DNA of 42,918 bases from contig MCFL01000202.1 in NCBI GenBank assembly GCA_002102555.1, forward strand, positions 1 to 42,918, in the 5' to 3' direction. How positions within the stretch are numbered: the stretch's first letter is position 1; the number at the start of each line of letters is the position of its first letter. A program made the translations under genes and the position numbers. The DNA is from Catenaria anguillulae PL171 (lineage: Eukaryota; Blastocladiomycota; Blastocladiomycetes; Blastocladiales; Catenariaceae). Of this stretch, positions 34,201 through 42,918 are shown piece by piece. The notes beneath the pieces are model-generated. The model had not been told where the DNA came from. It worked only from the letters and a program-made list of their open reading frames with translations, and did no database searches.

Positions 34201-35728
34201 AGCTGCTTCTCGGGCCCATACTGCATCACCCGCACAAGGCGATCCACCATTTCGTTGGCTATGGTCGCCATGGCTATCGAGTACACCTCTGCAGGGTACG
34301 CTTGCAAAAACTCTTGGTTCAGCTCGACAAAGGATTTGCGGTCAAAAGATGTCGGGCGTTGGCCAGCGCAAAAGGTGGTAAGCGCGCGATCAATAAACGT
34401 GCCGATTGCGGCGGCGTGAGCATTGGCACTGGTAGTAGGTTGGGAGGCAAACTTGGCAGTGGCGTCGACGAGAATGGTGCGATACGACGTGGACAAGAGG
34501 TCGTCGAGCGGTATTTCCGCAAGGGCTGGACACGAGTCCCCTTGGTGCTCGTCGTCGTCGTCGTCCTTGTCAAACTCGATCTCGTTCCATGCGGCAACAT
34601 CCTCTGCGGCCACAGCGCTGTCGCTCCCGCGGATTGCGACTGCCTGGTCGTTTGCAGCGTCAACGCGAGTCGTGCTTTTATCGTCCTCAAAAGCGGTTGC
34701 TGCAACCGGCTCTTGGTTGGCAGCTGAATCGGTTGGGACAGGAGTATCGGACTTGGAAACAATCGGCGGCGCCAGAGTGGACACTACCCCACGAGCTCGT
34801 GGCGCTTGGTCTGTGAGTTTTTCCTGACAACCAGTCCACTGGCTCGGAGCACGAAGTGTTGAAGCACCGCTATTGAGGTGATGAGTACGGGCACTCGGCA
34901 TGGGCGGCGGTTGCTGGGTCAAGAGCGTATCCAGCTCGCCGAGCGCGTTTTGCGCCATGAGACCGGCCTTTGGATTGTTTCCGAGGAGCGCGACTCGATG
35001 GGCAGAGTTGACAATCAGTTGAGCATTGAGCAGGATATCGGCCGCATCAGGATTAGACGGGGGCAAATGCCGCTCGAGTTGTGCGAGCTGAATCGCGAGC
35101 GTAGGGAGCGTGGCTGGCGGAAGACAAAGGCGGCCAGCAGCGACAGCGACGCGACCTGCTAGCGGCCGCACTTGCGAGTCGTCGTCTTGGAGAATACGCT
35201 GGTCGCGGCCGGGCGGCAAGCAGAACGGATCCGATACTGCGGCAGCCGTTCGGCCGTCATCTGTGCTCGAACTGACAAAGTGCGGCAACGCCGACGACGA
35301 CGCAGTTGTCATGAGATGAGGTTTCGCGGCTGTGATCGTTTTCTTGGGCGGAGGTGTTGATGCTGATGGCTTCGACCTTGGGGCAATATCGCTATCGAAT
35401 GGGGCGAGTAAGTCAACCCACAATGCCGTTGATGCGGTGCCAGGTCGGGATGATGCGATGTGGTGCCGAACGAGCGAGGAACGCGAGATATTGGAGCACC
35501 TCGAGGCAGCGAGCGTGTGTATGCGGAAGGATCATGCGATATGCGGCCGTCCATTCAATCGATATTACATGCCTCGGTACGGAATGTCGCATGGGTACCC
35601 AAAGGGTATGCCTAGCTCTTGCGGAGATTATGTATGTGGACACTTTCTTCGCCATTGTGGCACGTCGCGGACAGATAGTGGACATGTCGGCCAGCCAGCA
35701 TAGGAAGACACCGTACGTACCATGGCAT
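31254..35728 (-). CDS. Large unrecognised protein, probably alpha-helical scaffold
   Basis: Proposed exons: 35721-35728, 35422-35611, 33977-35342, 33186-33904, 32873-33110, 31702-32802 and 31254-31609. Introns are 70-109 nt and phases agree (about 1,325 aa). The last five exons are well supported; the first two and the 35343-35421 intron are tentative, and a 55-nt intron 35363-35417 is also in phase. I do not recognise the protein. Helical stretches alternate with low-complexity linkers: ARCLEVLQYLAFLARSAPHR, IAMATIANEMVDRLVRVMQ, a Trp-rich helix (TVKDSVLMALWALMSS), FFESSRFPFVVQALISLLAV, and a Pro/Ala/Ser-rich segment around 32150-32550. An acidic DDDDDE patch precedes the first helical block. 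It suggests a HEAT-like scaffold. I considered CCR4-NOT subunit 1 and found no supporting block. Confidence 0.6.
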
Positions 35729-35764
35729 GGCGATGAATAAACCCCAGCATACCCTTAGAATGCA

Positions 35765-37806
35765 ATGAAATTACTCCATGCAATCATGTCTACCAATGCT
35801 CCGCCGCTCCCGACGGACCTCGCGTCCCCAATCCTCGCCACCTGCCTCCGCTTGGCTCCTCCTCGCCGTCTCGGCGATGCTTTTCGCGTGGCGGCCGTCC
35901 TCAACGCCTTGCCGAGATCTGTGGCTCCTGATCTTTCATACACCGCCATCATGCTCATGCCGTGGATTGATACCGACCTCGCATGCCGACTGGGCGACCT
36001 GTGGCTTCTCAACACCCTTCACTTCCGCCTCTCACGTCCGACATTTAGCCGGCCAGTGCAGTACACGGTTCCTGGCGCACTGGTGGGAGCCGCGGCTCAA
36101 GGATATGTGCATGTGCTTGACTGGTGGATCGAGAATATGGGCGAGATCAAGTGTCCGTTGACGGCTGTCCTGAAAGCCGCCTGCGAACATGGCAAAGTTG
36201 CAATTATTCAGTGGTGGTTGGACAAAGGTGATCGACAAGATTGGAGCGGTGAATTGATTCGAGCCGCGAGCGAGAATGGCCACGTGGAGATGCTGGAACT
36301 GTTTCGGGTGAATGGTTTTGACATGCGCTGCATGAGTGGCAGTCGATGTTGTGTGGCGGGTGCGGTAACAAATGGCCATGAGCGGGTCGTTTTGTGGTGG
36401 ATGAAGCATGTGGGACGTGAATTGGACGGCGAAGAAGCCAAGAATGCACTGGTTGCGGCAGTCATTCTAACTGAAACGGACGGGCGTTGCCGAATGCTCG
36501 AAATGCTGATTGAAACGCTGCAGCACCATTTCTCAGCGTTTGTGGCATCGTTTTCGTGCGCCACGGGCGATTTGGATTTCATCGAGTGCTGCATTTCAAA
36601 GGCCTATAGTGGTACAGCTCATCCGATCAGTTACGCCGTTGCAAGTTTGATGGGGCATATGCATGTCTTGGATTGGTTGCACCGTCGAGCAGTTCCCATA
36701 TTTCCGCGTACTGACAGCGCAGCCAGCGACGACGGGCTGTGGTGGGCTTGGATGTCTCTTGCACGCCGGAAGGGCCAGCACACAGTGGATGCTTTTGGAT
36801 ACGATTTCCCGGATCCAATGAGCCCATACTTTTTTGCCGTCTGTGCAGGAGATTGCCGCGTTCTGGACTGGCTTCATGCGCACGACAGTTTGCGCAATGA
36901 AAAAGCGTTTGCGCCCAGAATGGTTGAGCAGGCCAGTCGCGGTGGATACATTCAAGTCCTCGAATGGCTCATGACCCATTGCCCACAACTTATCCTGTCG
37001 GCGGATCTGTTGGATTGCATTCAAGGGGCAACGGAGTACGGCCACGAGCATGTCCTCGGGTGGTGGAAAACCAACGTATGCTCTTCAGAGATGTTGGATG
37101 AAGCAGCTGGGCATGTACTTTTGAAGGATGCAGTTGCATCCGGCCACGTCGTGTCCTTGAATGGTGGCGCTTGTCAGGATTGCCAATACGCTTTCAAGCA
37201 GGCGACATTTGGCAAACACAGGGTCGCGCGAGTGTCAAGGCAAAACAATGGTGGCTGGATCATGGATACCCTGCAGACCTTGTGCTGCTGATTTCTTGGT
37301 CAACGAGATGCGGACATTTGGATGTGTTGCGGTTGCTGCACAACCGCGATCTGATTCGACCAGTCCTGAACGGCCAAGTTCTCAAGCCATTGCACATTTG
37401 GCGATTTCCAGATGGATGGGACATGTTTAACTGGTGGATGGGCAACTATGGCCCAGAGTGCACGTCCCGGTGGCGGCAAGATGCGCTTCAGTTTCCTAAT
37501 GCGCTCATGGCGTGGCAGTCGCACAAGAATGGTATCGGATGTGGCGAGATTGATGGAGATTTTGCCTCAATGGATGGGGCTCTTGCTGTTCTGGAATGGG
37601 CTCGACAAGCTGGGATTCGCATTCGACATTCTGCACCGTTGCTGTGGGCGACGCAGTCACAGCACTTGCATGTCTTGGAATGGTGGCGACTCCATTGCGC
37701 ACAGCTCAAACCAGACATTCCCACTCGGACGGTGGTGCTTCAAGTTTGTCGAGGTATGGAACGCGTTGTGACGTGGTGGAAGCAGTCGGAACTGATCAAC
37801 GAGTGA
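35765..37806 (+). pseudogene. Ankyrin-like repeat protein gene with one frameshift
   Basis: The protein starts MSTNAPPLPTDLASPILATC (Met at 35786, or seven codons earlier), an F-box-like leader. At least ten units of about 33-40 residues follow, of the form G-x-x-x-VLDWW/VLEWW-x-x-x-G (for example AAQGYVHVLDWWIENMG and ASRGGYIQVLEWLMTHC). These are divergent ankyrin-type repeats of a family expanded in Blastocladiomycota. Near 37159 the frame must shift by one base: the text reads VSLNGGAC where the next frame gives the expected EWWRLSGLPI. The second frame then runs with intact units to the stop at 37806 (QSELINE). The break looks like a single deleted base in an otherwise healthy gene. It is either a recent pseudogene or a sequence error. 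Function of such proteins is unknown; protein binding is likely. Confidence 0.75.
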
Positions 37807-38124
37807 AGGAGTCGCTTGTTTTGAAGGAGTTTTCATACCCAATTATTCATACAAAGCGTAGACACCACGTAAACTTTACGCTGCTCTGAACTAAGTGCCC
37901 ACTGGGCATACACGAGAGCCGATTCTGCTCATCAATGAACGATCCATATGCACTCCAGCATGGAAAGCCACACTGCGCTTGTACCATGGATTTTACGTGG
38001 CATCATTGCTCGATGCGTGCAGACCGTACTGAATCGGTAAAAGTGGCATGAGCTTCCAGTTTGTATCCTATACCGGCCCATTCTACATAGAGCAAGTTGA
38101 GTAAGCAGCAAGGTGTGTAAAACG
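37807..38124. other. AT-richer intergenic region
   Basis: About 320 bp between the ankyrin-like gene and the inverted-repeat element. No gene or repeat recognised. Confidence 0.4.
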
Positions 38125-38443
38125 CAATATATTGCTTGAGATGTACACTGCTGCAATTGAACCAGTGACCTTTCGGGCAGCACGCCAGCGTCCCGCCCAT
38201 CCACCCACGCGGCCTTCACCTTTTACTTGCGAAAAACAATCGGTTTTGAGCGCTCAAGTTGGCAAGGACGCGTCATGCGTCATGCGATGGGGACGCGTCA
38301 CCACCAGTGACTATACCCTCAAAACCGACTGTTTTCCTCAATAAATCGGTGAGGGCCGAGTGGGTGGATGGGCGGGACGCTGGCGTGCTGCCCGAAAGGT
38401 CACTGGTTCAATTGCAGCAGTGTACATCTCAAGCAATATATTG
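38125..38443. repeat. Near-perfect 87-bp inverted repeat with tRNA-like pol III boxes
   Basis: Left arm 38125-38211 is the reverse complement of right arm 38357-38443, with a single mismatch near the inner end. Read on the plus strand, the right arm has an A-box-like GGCCGAGTGGG (about 38355-38365) and a B-box-like GGTTCAATTGC (38405-38415) about 40 bp apart, as in tRNA genes and tRNA-derived SINEs. The left arm carries the same boxes on the minus strand, except that the A-box holds the mismatch. The 145-bp centre has weaker inverted halves (ACAATCGGTTTTGAG and its partner CTCAAAACCGACTGT) and three ACGCGTCA or ATGCGTCA words. The stem could fold into a long hairpin in RNA or DNA. Confidence 0.8.
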
Positions 38444-38974
38444 GGAGTTCCTTTGTTTTTGTTCGTTTTGCCCTGTCAAAGTTGGGTTCAATTAAGATCA
38501 ATGTATCAGAGGTAGGCTTGCAATTGAAAATATTTGTGATTTAGCCCATTGCTCAATATCCAATGAAATGAGTCAGGACCCATCCCGCCGTTATTCATGT
38601 TCGACGCGGCAGGGACAACTCATGTTCTGTCACTCATCATGGGCTATGTATACTACGAGCGGACTAATCCATATAGACGGACAAGACCGGTCCATGCCGT
38701 CAACCAAGCAAATCGCTGCCCTCTTCTGGACCCGAATCGCTTCGAATTCCTGCCTTGTGGTGTGGACTGAAAGCACCCTCGTCATGTTAACATTGCGCTC
38801 TTCATCTTCATCTTCCATCACGCCATGGCCAACTATGTAAACATTTCTGCTCGTGATCGGCAACGACTCCGTGCCAAGGCAATGCACGGATGACGGCCGC
38901 CAGGTATCGCATGTAACTCTCCATGACTTTGCGCAAAACTTGAATTGATCCATCAACTCGCTGTCTCGACAACC
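38444..38974. other. Intergenic region upstream of PGS1
   Basis: About 530 bp, AT-richer on the left (38444-38560). It should contain the PGS1 promoter. A minus-strand open frame (38630-39031) overlaps the PGS1 start and shows no family similarity. Confidence 0.4.
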
Positions 38975-40755
38975 ATGATGCATCGCCTGACGGACGCAGC
39001 CCGGACGCTCTCGCACCTTGTCCGCGACCACTTGTCTCTACCCCCAACGACCGCTCGCCAGGCGGGCGGTCCCCTCTCAATACCCGAGTACTATCAGCGT
39101 GCGGCATCCATCGGGTACTGGGTCCACGGCAGTCAGGTCAAGGTGTTGACGTCGCCGAGCCAGTTTTACGATCAGCTCAAGGTATCTGCTCTCTCCATCA
39201 TGCGACGTGCTTATCTCGGCCCGTTCTGATTCTGACCTCGGGCCATGGGATGCATGTCATGAATGATCAGGACAACATTCGGAATGCCAAGAGACGAATT
39301 GTGCTTTCAGCGCTGTACATTGGCAATGGCGAGCAAGACTTGGTTCGTTGCCGCCCCTGAGACTCTCCATTCGACCCAATCAATGTCCAGACTTCTCACG
39401 TTCCTTGCTCACCGGGTTTCATCCACAGATTCAAACACTCCATACATCGCTCGACGCCAACCCAAACACCCACCTAACCATCCTCGTTGACTACCTCCGT
39501 GGGACCCGCGGCCACGAAAACTCGGTCACTGCACTTGCCCCGCTACTCAAAGCGCACCCGGACCGAGTGCGCATTGCTCTCTATCATACACCCGAACTGA
39601 CCGGATGGAAGAAGCGGTGGATCCCGCAGCGGTTCAATGAGACGATCGGACTGTTGCATTTCAAGCTGTTTGCGACAGACGATGAGCTGATCATTTCTGG
39701 GTCCGTTTCTGTCATACTTTGGGGTCGTTTTATGCTGTTTCTGATACTGACTCTGTTCATGGTCAAACAGGGCCAATCTTAGTCACGACTACTTTACCAA
39801 CCGGCAAGACCGATACATGCAAATCACCGACCCAACCGTCACCTCGCACTATGCACGGCTGGTCGACCGGGTTGCCGATCTTTCATTTTCGGTCCAGCAG
39901 CAGCCTACGGCGACTACACTCCATCCGCCAACGCCATGTCCCGTCACCCAACCACATGCATTCCGCGAGTTTGCCAACGTCCACCTTTCGCCCGTCCTGA
40001 CACCAATACCTGCCAAACCGTCACCCGAGGACACGGCACGTGCAGACACGCTCATTGTGCCCACCTTCCAAGCACATCCGCTCGGCATCCACCAAGACGA
40101 GCAACTCATGCACGGTTTGTGGTCCGGGCTCTCTTCTCCCGCCTCGTTGCCATCCACCTCCACGGCCTCCCCGGCCAACTGGTCCCTCTACTTCACCTCT
40201 GGCTATTTCAACATGACGCCCGCCCTCTTTTCAACCATCTTCTCACTGACGCCCTTCCCGCGCGCCTTCCACGTGCTCACGGCTGCACCGCAAGCCAACG
40301 GGTTTTATCAGTCGCGCGGCGTCAGCCGCTTCATCCCGGACGCCTACTCGTGGCTCGAAGAGCGCTTCTTGCGCGATGTTGCGCGACGTGCGAGGGACCC
40401 GGGCGCAGTCAAGTTGAGCGAGTATGCGCGAAACGGGTGGACGTTTCACGCAAAGGGCTTGTGGGTTGTGCGTCACGCCGAGACATCCAAGGGACATGAG
40501 AAGGTCAATGAGAGGGACGGTTTGCCCGTGGTGACTGCAATTGGGTCGAGTAATTTTGGGCACCGGTCGGCTCGGCGTGATTTGGAAGCACAGGCCATTG
40601 TGGTGACGCGAAATGAAGGGTTGCAGCGCGAGTTGAAGGCAGAGATGGATGGGTTGTGGCGAGAGGCCAGTGAGGTGAGCGTGGGTGAGTTGAGGGAAAG
40701 GGATGTGCATTGGTTGACAAAGGTGACGGCGTGGGCAACAAAAAACATGTTCTAA
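38975..40755 (+). CDS. PGS1: CDP-diacylglycerol-glycerol-3-phosphate 3-phosphatidyltransferase
   Basis: Four exons, 38975-39181, 39271-39342, 39429-39700 and 39771-40755, with introns of 89, 86 and 70 nt in consistent phase, give 511 aa. It makes phosphatidylglycerol phosphate, the first committed step of cardiolipin synthesis, at the inner mitochondrial membrane. It is a phospholipase-D superfamily enzyme. The first HKD motif is HFKLFATDDELIISG with ANLSHDYFTNRQDRY created by the last splice (about residue 170). The second is FHAKGLW with IGSSNFGHRSARRDLEAQ. The block NAKRRIVLSALYIGNGEQDL matches the family's helix-strand start. The N-terminus (MMHRLTDAARTLSHLVRD) is Arg-containing and amphipathic, consistent with mitochondrial targeting. 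Confidence 0.95.
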
Positions 40756-41309
40756 AGGTGGATCAGCCGGGAGAATCATTGAGGTGACTGTTTAGATTTG
40801 TATTGACTCATACATACCGTGACTGACATTGCACTCGTTCGAATTCCGTACTTGGCCAACACGCTCTTGCATAAGCCTACACATCAGCCAGTCCCGTCTC
40901 TCACCACCATTTTAGCAGTTCCTGGTTCCCACGCAAGCGACAATAGCCACACGGTCATATTCAAGTTGTGTGTGATGACCCGATCTGTCATCCATGGCCG
41001 GTCCCTGTTCCGCTCCGGCCAACTTTCGCTATTTCAGTGTTCCCATACCTTTCACCAATTTCGTTTGCGCTCGTTTGTGGCGGCCGACTGCGCCGAGCTA
41101 GAGCGTGTTGCGCGGCAGTGCCTCTGGCGTTTGGTTTTCGTTCCGGAGCATAGAGCCTGGCACATGGCTTGGAAGAAATGGCTCAAATTGTCCAGCAGTT
41201 GGCAGCACAAGGCCGCATCGATACATGAGAATCAGTGACAATATTCAAGAATCCATCATAACCAAGTCAAAAAGGACAAATACATTACACTCATTGTTCC
41301 CATGCCAGA
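40756..41309. other. Convergent 3' intergenic region
   Basis: About 550 bp between the PGS1 and GRC3-like stops. A plus-strand open frame (40819-41238, 139 codons) has no recognisable domain and unusual composition. Nothing else seen. Confidence 0.45.
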
Positions 41310-42918
41310 TCAACCTCTCCCTTGCCCACGGCCTCCTCCGCCTCGGCCACTACCCAACCCAAACCGCCCAACGTTCCTCCTCACACTCCCTCCGCTCGTG
41401 CCCTTCCCCTCAGCCTGCACAGCCGTCAAGTACGGGCCTGGCTGCCTCGCGACCTCAGCCCTGGGCAATCCCCACGTCATGAGCTGATGGTTGACATCTA
41501 CGTCACCCCTCACAAGCACCACCTCGCCCGCCTCGTCAAACTGATCGTGCGGTACATTGGTCGCAAGCACCAAGGTGCGGCCCGCGTCGCCCTGCATCAC
41601 AGCTCGCACAATGCCAAACCCCAAGAACCGCGCATTTGGAGGCAAAGAACGTGCGGACGTTGGGGCATCCATGGCGCGTGCCCAAGCTACATGATCTGGG
41701 TTCAAGTCTGTGCGTGGATCCTCGGACACACGCACAAGCGCGACCAGTGTTGCATTGATGGCCGCAAGCACTTGGGCCGGCGGCACATCGGCAGTCAAAA
41801 ACACAACGTGCGCGTCGCGCGCCGCGACTTGCATCATTGGATACTCGCGGTGCGTGAGTGGCGTGGGTGCAAGCCACGCGCCGCCCGCGGCGCTGCCTGC
41901 ACGGCCAAGTGCAAGGTCCGAAAGTGACGCGGATGCGAGTGGGCGCGCGGGGCGCCCGAGCAAGTGCGTTGTGAGCGAAAGCAACCGCAGGTCGGCGGGT
42001 GACAGTTTGGCATTGTCACGTGTGGCCGAGAACGAGTGTGCGAGGCCTTGCATACCCAACACCTGCGGGCAAAACATGGGGTCAGCCGACGGGGATGGCG
42101 GCCAGGGAGCAAGAAGGTCGCTTGTTGGAAACGCTTCAAAGTCGGCGGGACCCGTGTTCATGACCACGATCCAGGTCGGGACTACGTGCTGGATGGTTTC
42201 ACAAAGTACTTGCAAGCCGAGCGACTTGACCCAGCCCATGGCGTTGACAACCAGTGGGACGATTTGCTTGCTTTTCGTCCAGGCGTCGTGCGCCAACGCA
42301 TAGTAGGCGTCGATAAGCCCATGCACCAGCGCCATGTACATGTCAGGATCCGATGACGGCGACACGCTGCCCAAATACCGCGCATCCACAACCTGCTGTG
42401 TGCTTGGTCGAAACATGTACCCAGGGGCACCCAGCAACGGGAAGTCCACCACCGTCAGCCCGAGCACGCCCGGCGGGGTAAACTCTGCCTGGCCAGGATC
42501 GACATCGAGCACGGCCACCTTTGGGAACCGTGCAAGCAACGTGTTGACGGCCAGCCGGTTGAATGTTGACTTGCCGTGCGACTTTGTGCCCGTGGCTATC
42601 AGCACGGGAAACTGGGCGAGTTGCGCGGGTGTGTCGTTGCCGAGCGTGGCTAGCGCGGCGTAGTTGTTGACTGATTCCAGCAGTACGTGGTCGAGGACCG
42701 CTTGCCAGCTACTCGGACATGCAACCGTAGAGACTTGCGGGGGTGCCACGGGAGGGAGAATTGGAAAAACGCCCGGCACCGGAATCAACGGATGGGGAGA
42801 AATGCGGTCACGGGGTCGAGGAGTAAAGAGGGAAGAAAATTCCGGGACGGGTAGTTGCACAGCATGCAGGTTTGCCCAGTGCAGCGATACCACGCACAGG
42901 ACAGAGGCGAGGTTGGCG
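41310..42918 (-). CDS. GRC3: GRC3/NOL9-type polynucleotide 5'-hydroxyl kinase (partial, 5' end outside window)
   Basis: The frame is open from the stop at 41310 to the right edge, so the N-terminus lies beyond the window. The Walker A loop GTKSHGKSTFNR, the Walker B-like strand VAVLDVDPGQAEFTPPGVLG, the family block GYMFRPSTQQVVDARYLGSV-SPSSDPDMYM, and the lid/core segment PLVVNAMGWVKSLGLQVL identify the Clp1/Grc3 kinase family. The domain order and the NTGPADF segment favour Grc3/NOL9 over Clp1. Grc3 phosphorylates the cut ITS2 end with Las1 during 27S pre-rRNA processing in the nucleolus. The C-terminus ends in a Gly/Arg-rich GRGGGGRGQGRG tail, which suits a nucleolar protein and may be methylated by PRMT1. 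Introns are not needed in the visible part. Confidence 0.9.
   Translation of the reverse strand, partial: ANLASVLCVVSLHWANLHAVQLPVPEFSSLFTPRPRDRISPHPLIPVPGVFPILPPVAPPQVSTVACPSSWQAVLDHVLLESVNNYAALATLGNDTPAQLAQFPVLIATGTKSHGKSTFNRLAVNTLLARFPKVAVLDVDPGQAEFTPPGVLGLTVVDFPLLGAPGYMFRPSTQQVVDARYLGSVSPSSDPDMYMALVHGLIDAYYALAHDAWTKSKQIVPLVVNAMGWVKSLGLQVLCETIQHVVPTWIVVMNTGPADFEAFPTSDLLAPWPPSPSADPMFCPQVLGMQGLAHSFSATRDNAKLSPADLRLLSLTTHLLGRPARPLASASLSDLALGRAGSAAGGAWLAPTPLTHREYPMMQVAARDAHVVFLTADVPPAQVLAAINATLVALVRVSEDPRTDLNPDHVAWARAMDAPTSARSLPPNARFLGFGIVRAVMQGDAGRTLVLATNVPHDQFDEAGEVVLVRGDVDVNHQLMTWGLPRAEVARQPGPYLTAVQAEGKGTSGGSVRRNVGRFGLGSGRGGGGRGQGRG

Noticed and set aside
31254-35728. Assignment of the large gene to CCR4-NOT subunit 1
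   Set aside because: Helical character and size suggested it, but none of the conserved NOT1 blocks, including the C-terminal one, can be found.
38344-38443. Functional tRNA gene in the right arm of the inverted repeat
   Set aside because: A and B boxes are present, but the acceptor ends do not pair and no anticodon stem of five pairs with a seven-base loop can be drawn.
38630-39031. 133-codon minus-strand frame overlapping the PGS1 start
   Set aside because: Antisense to PGS1 exon 1 and its promoter, with no recognisable domain.
40819-41238. 139-codon plus-strand frame between PGS1 and GRC3
   Set aside because: No family similarity, and it lies in a convergent 3' region where a separate gene is unlikely.

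Overview
This window looks like nuclear DNA of a zoosporic, early-diverging fungus. The genes are ordinary eukaryotic housekeeping genes, many interrupted by short GT-AG introns of about 70-120 nt, often with GTACGT or GTATGT donors. One gene belongs to a divergent ankyrin-like family with VLDWW/VLEWW-type units, which I associate with Blastocladiomycota such as Allomyces or Catenaria. That placement is inference; nothing here names a species. Exon borders below were worked out by hand from splice signals, phase and family similarity.

Left part (1-14500), tightly packed: an acidic low-complexity protein; a ZNRD2-like double zinc-ribbon protein; SEC13; V-ATPase subunit C (7 exons); ChaC-type glutathione gamma-glutamylcyclotransferase; the small TFIIH subunit TFB5; PRMT1/HMT1; a gene-poor 2 kb gap with remains of an unidentified reading frame; and the tRNA-guanine transglycosylase accessory subunit QTRT2.

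Middle (14500-24100): a decayed piggyBac transposase; a large proline-rich unknown gene with an apparent single-base frame break; mitochondrial ribosomal protein uS8m; a Pex24/dysferlin-like membrane protein; an ESCRT-III (Snf7) protein that ends in an apparent ubiquitin-like domain, the most interesting coding feature here; and a small basic protein.

Repeat-rich island (24400-29350): a broken Ty3/Gypsy-type integrase fossil, a truncated integrase-fold transposase, a degenerate tandem-repeat array, a short AT/GC palindromic repeat and several poly-G runs.

Right part (29384-42918): YPT1/RAB1 with a 10-nt microexon; a large unrecognised protein of about 1,325 aa in at least seven exons; divergently and only tens of bases away, an ankyrin-like repeat gene broken by one frameshift; a near-perfect 87-bp inverted repeat with tRNA-like pol III A and B boxes; PGS1 (cardiolipin pathway); and a GRC3/NOL9 polynucleotide kinase running off the right edge.

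No operon-like logic joins the genes. They serve secretion (SEC13, YPT1), endosome and vacuole (ESCRT-III, V-ATPase), mitochondria (uS8m, PGS1), transcription and RNA (TFB5, PRMT1, QTRT2, GRC3) and glutathione turnover.
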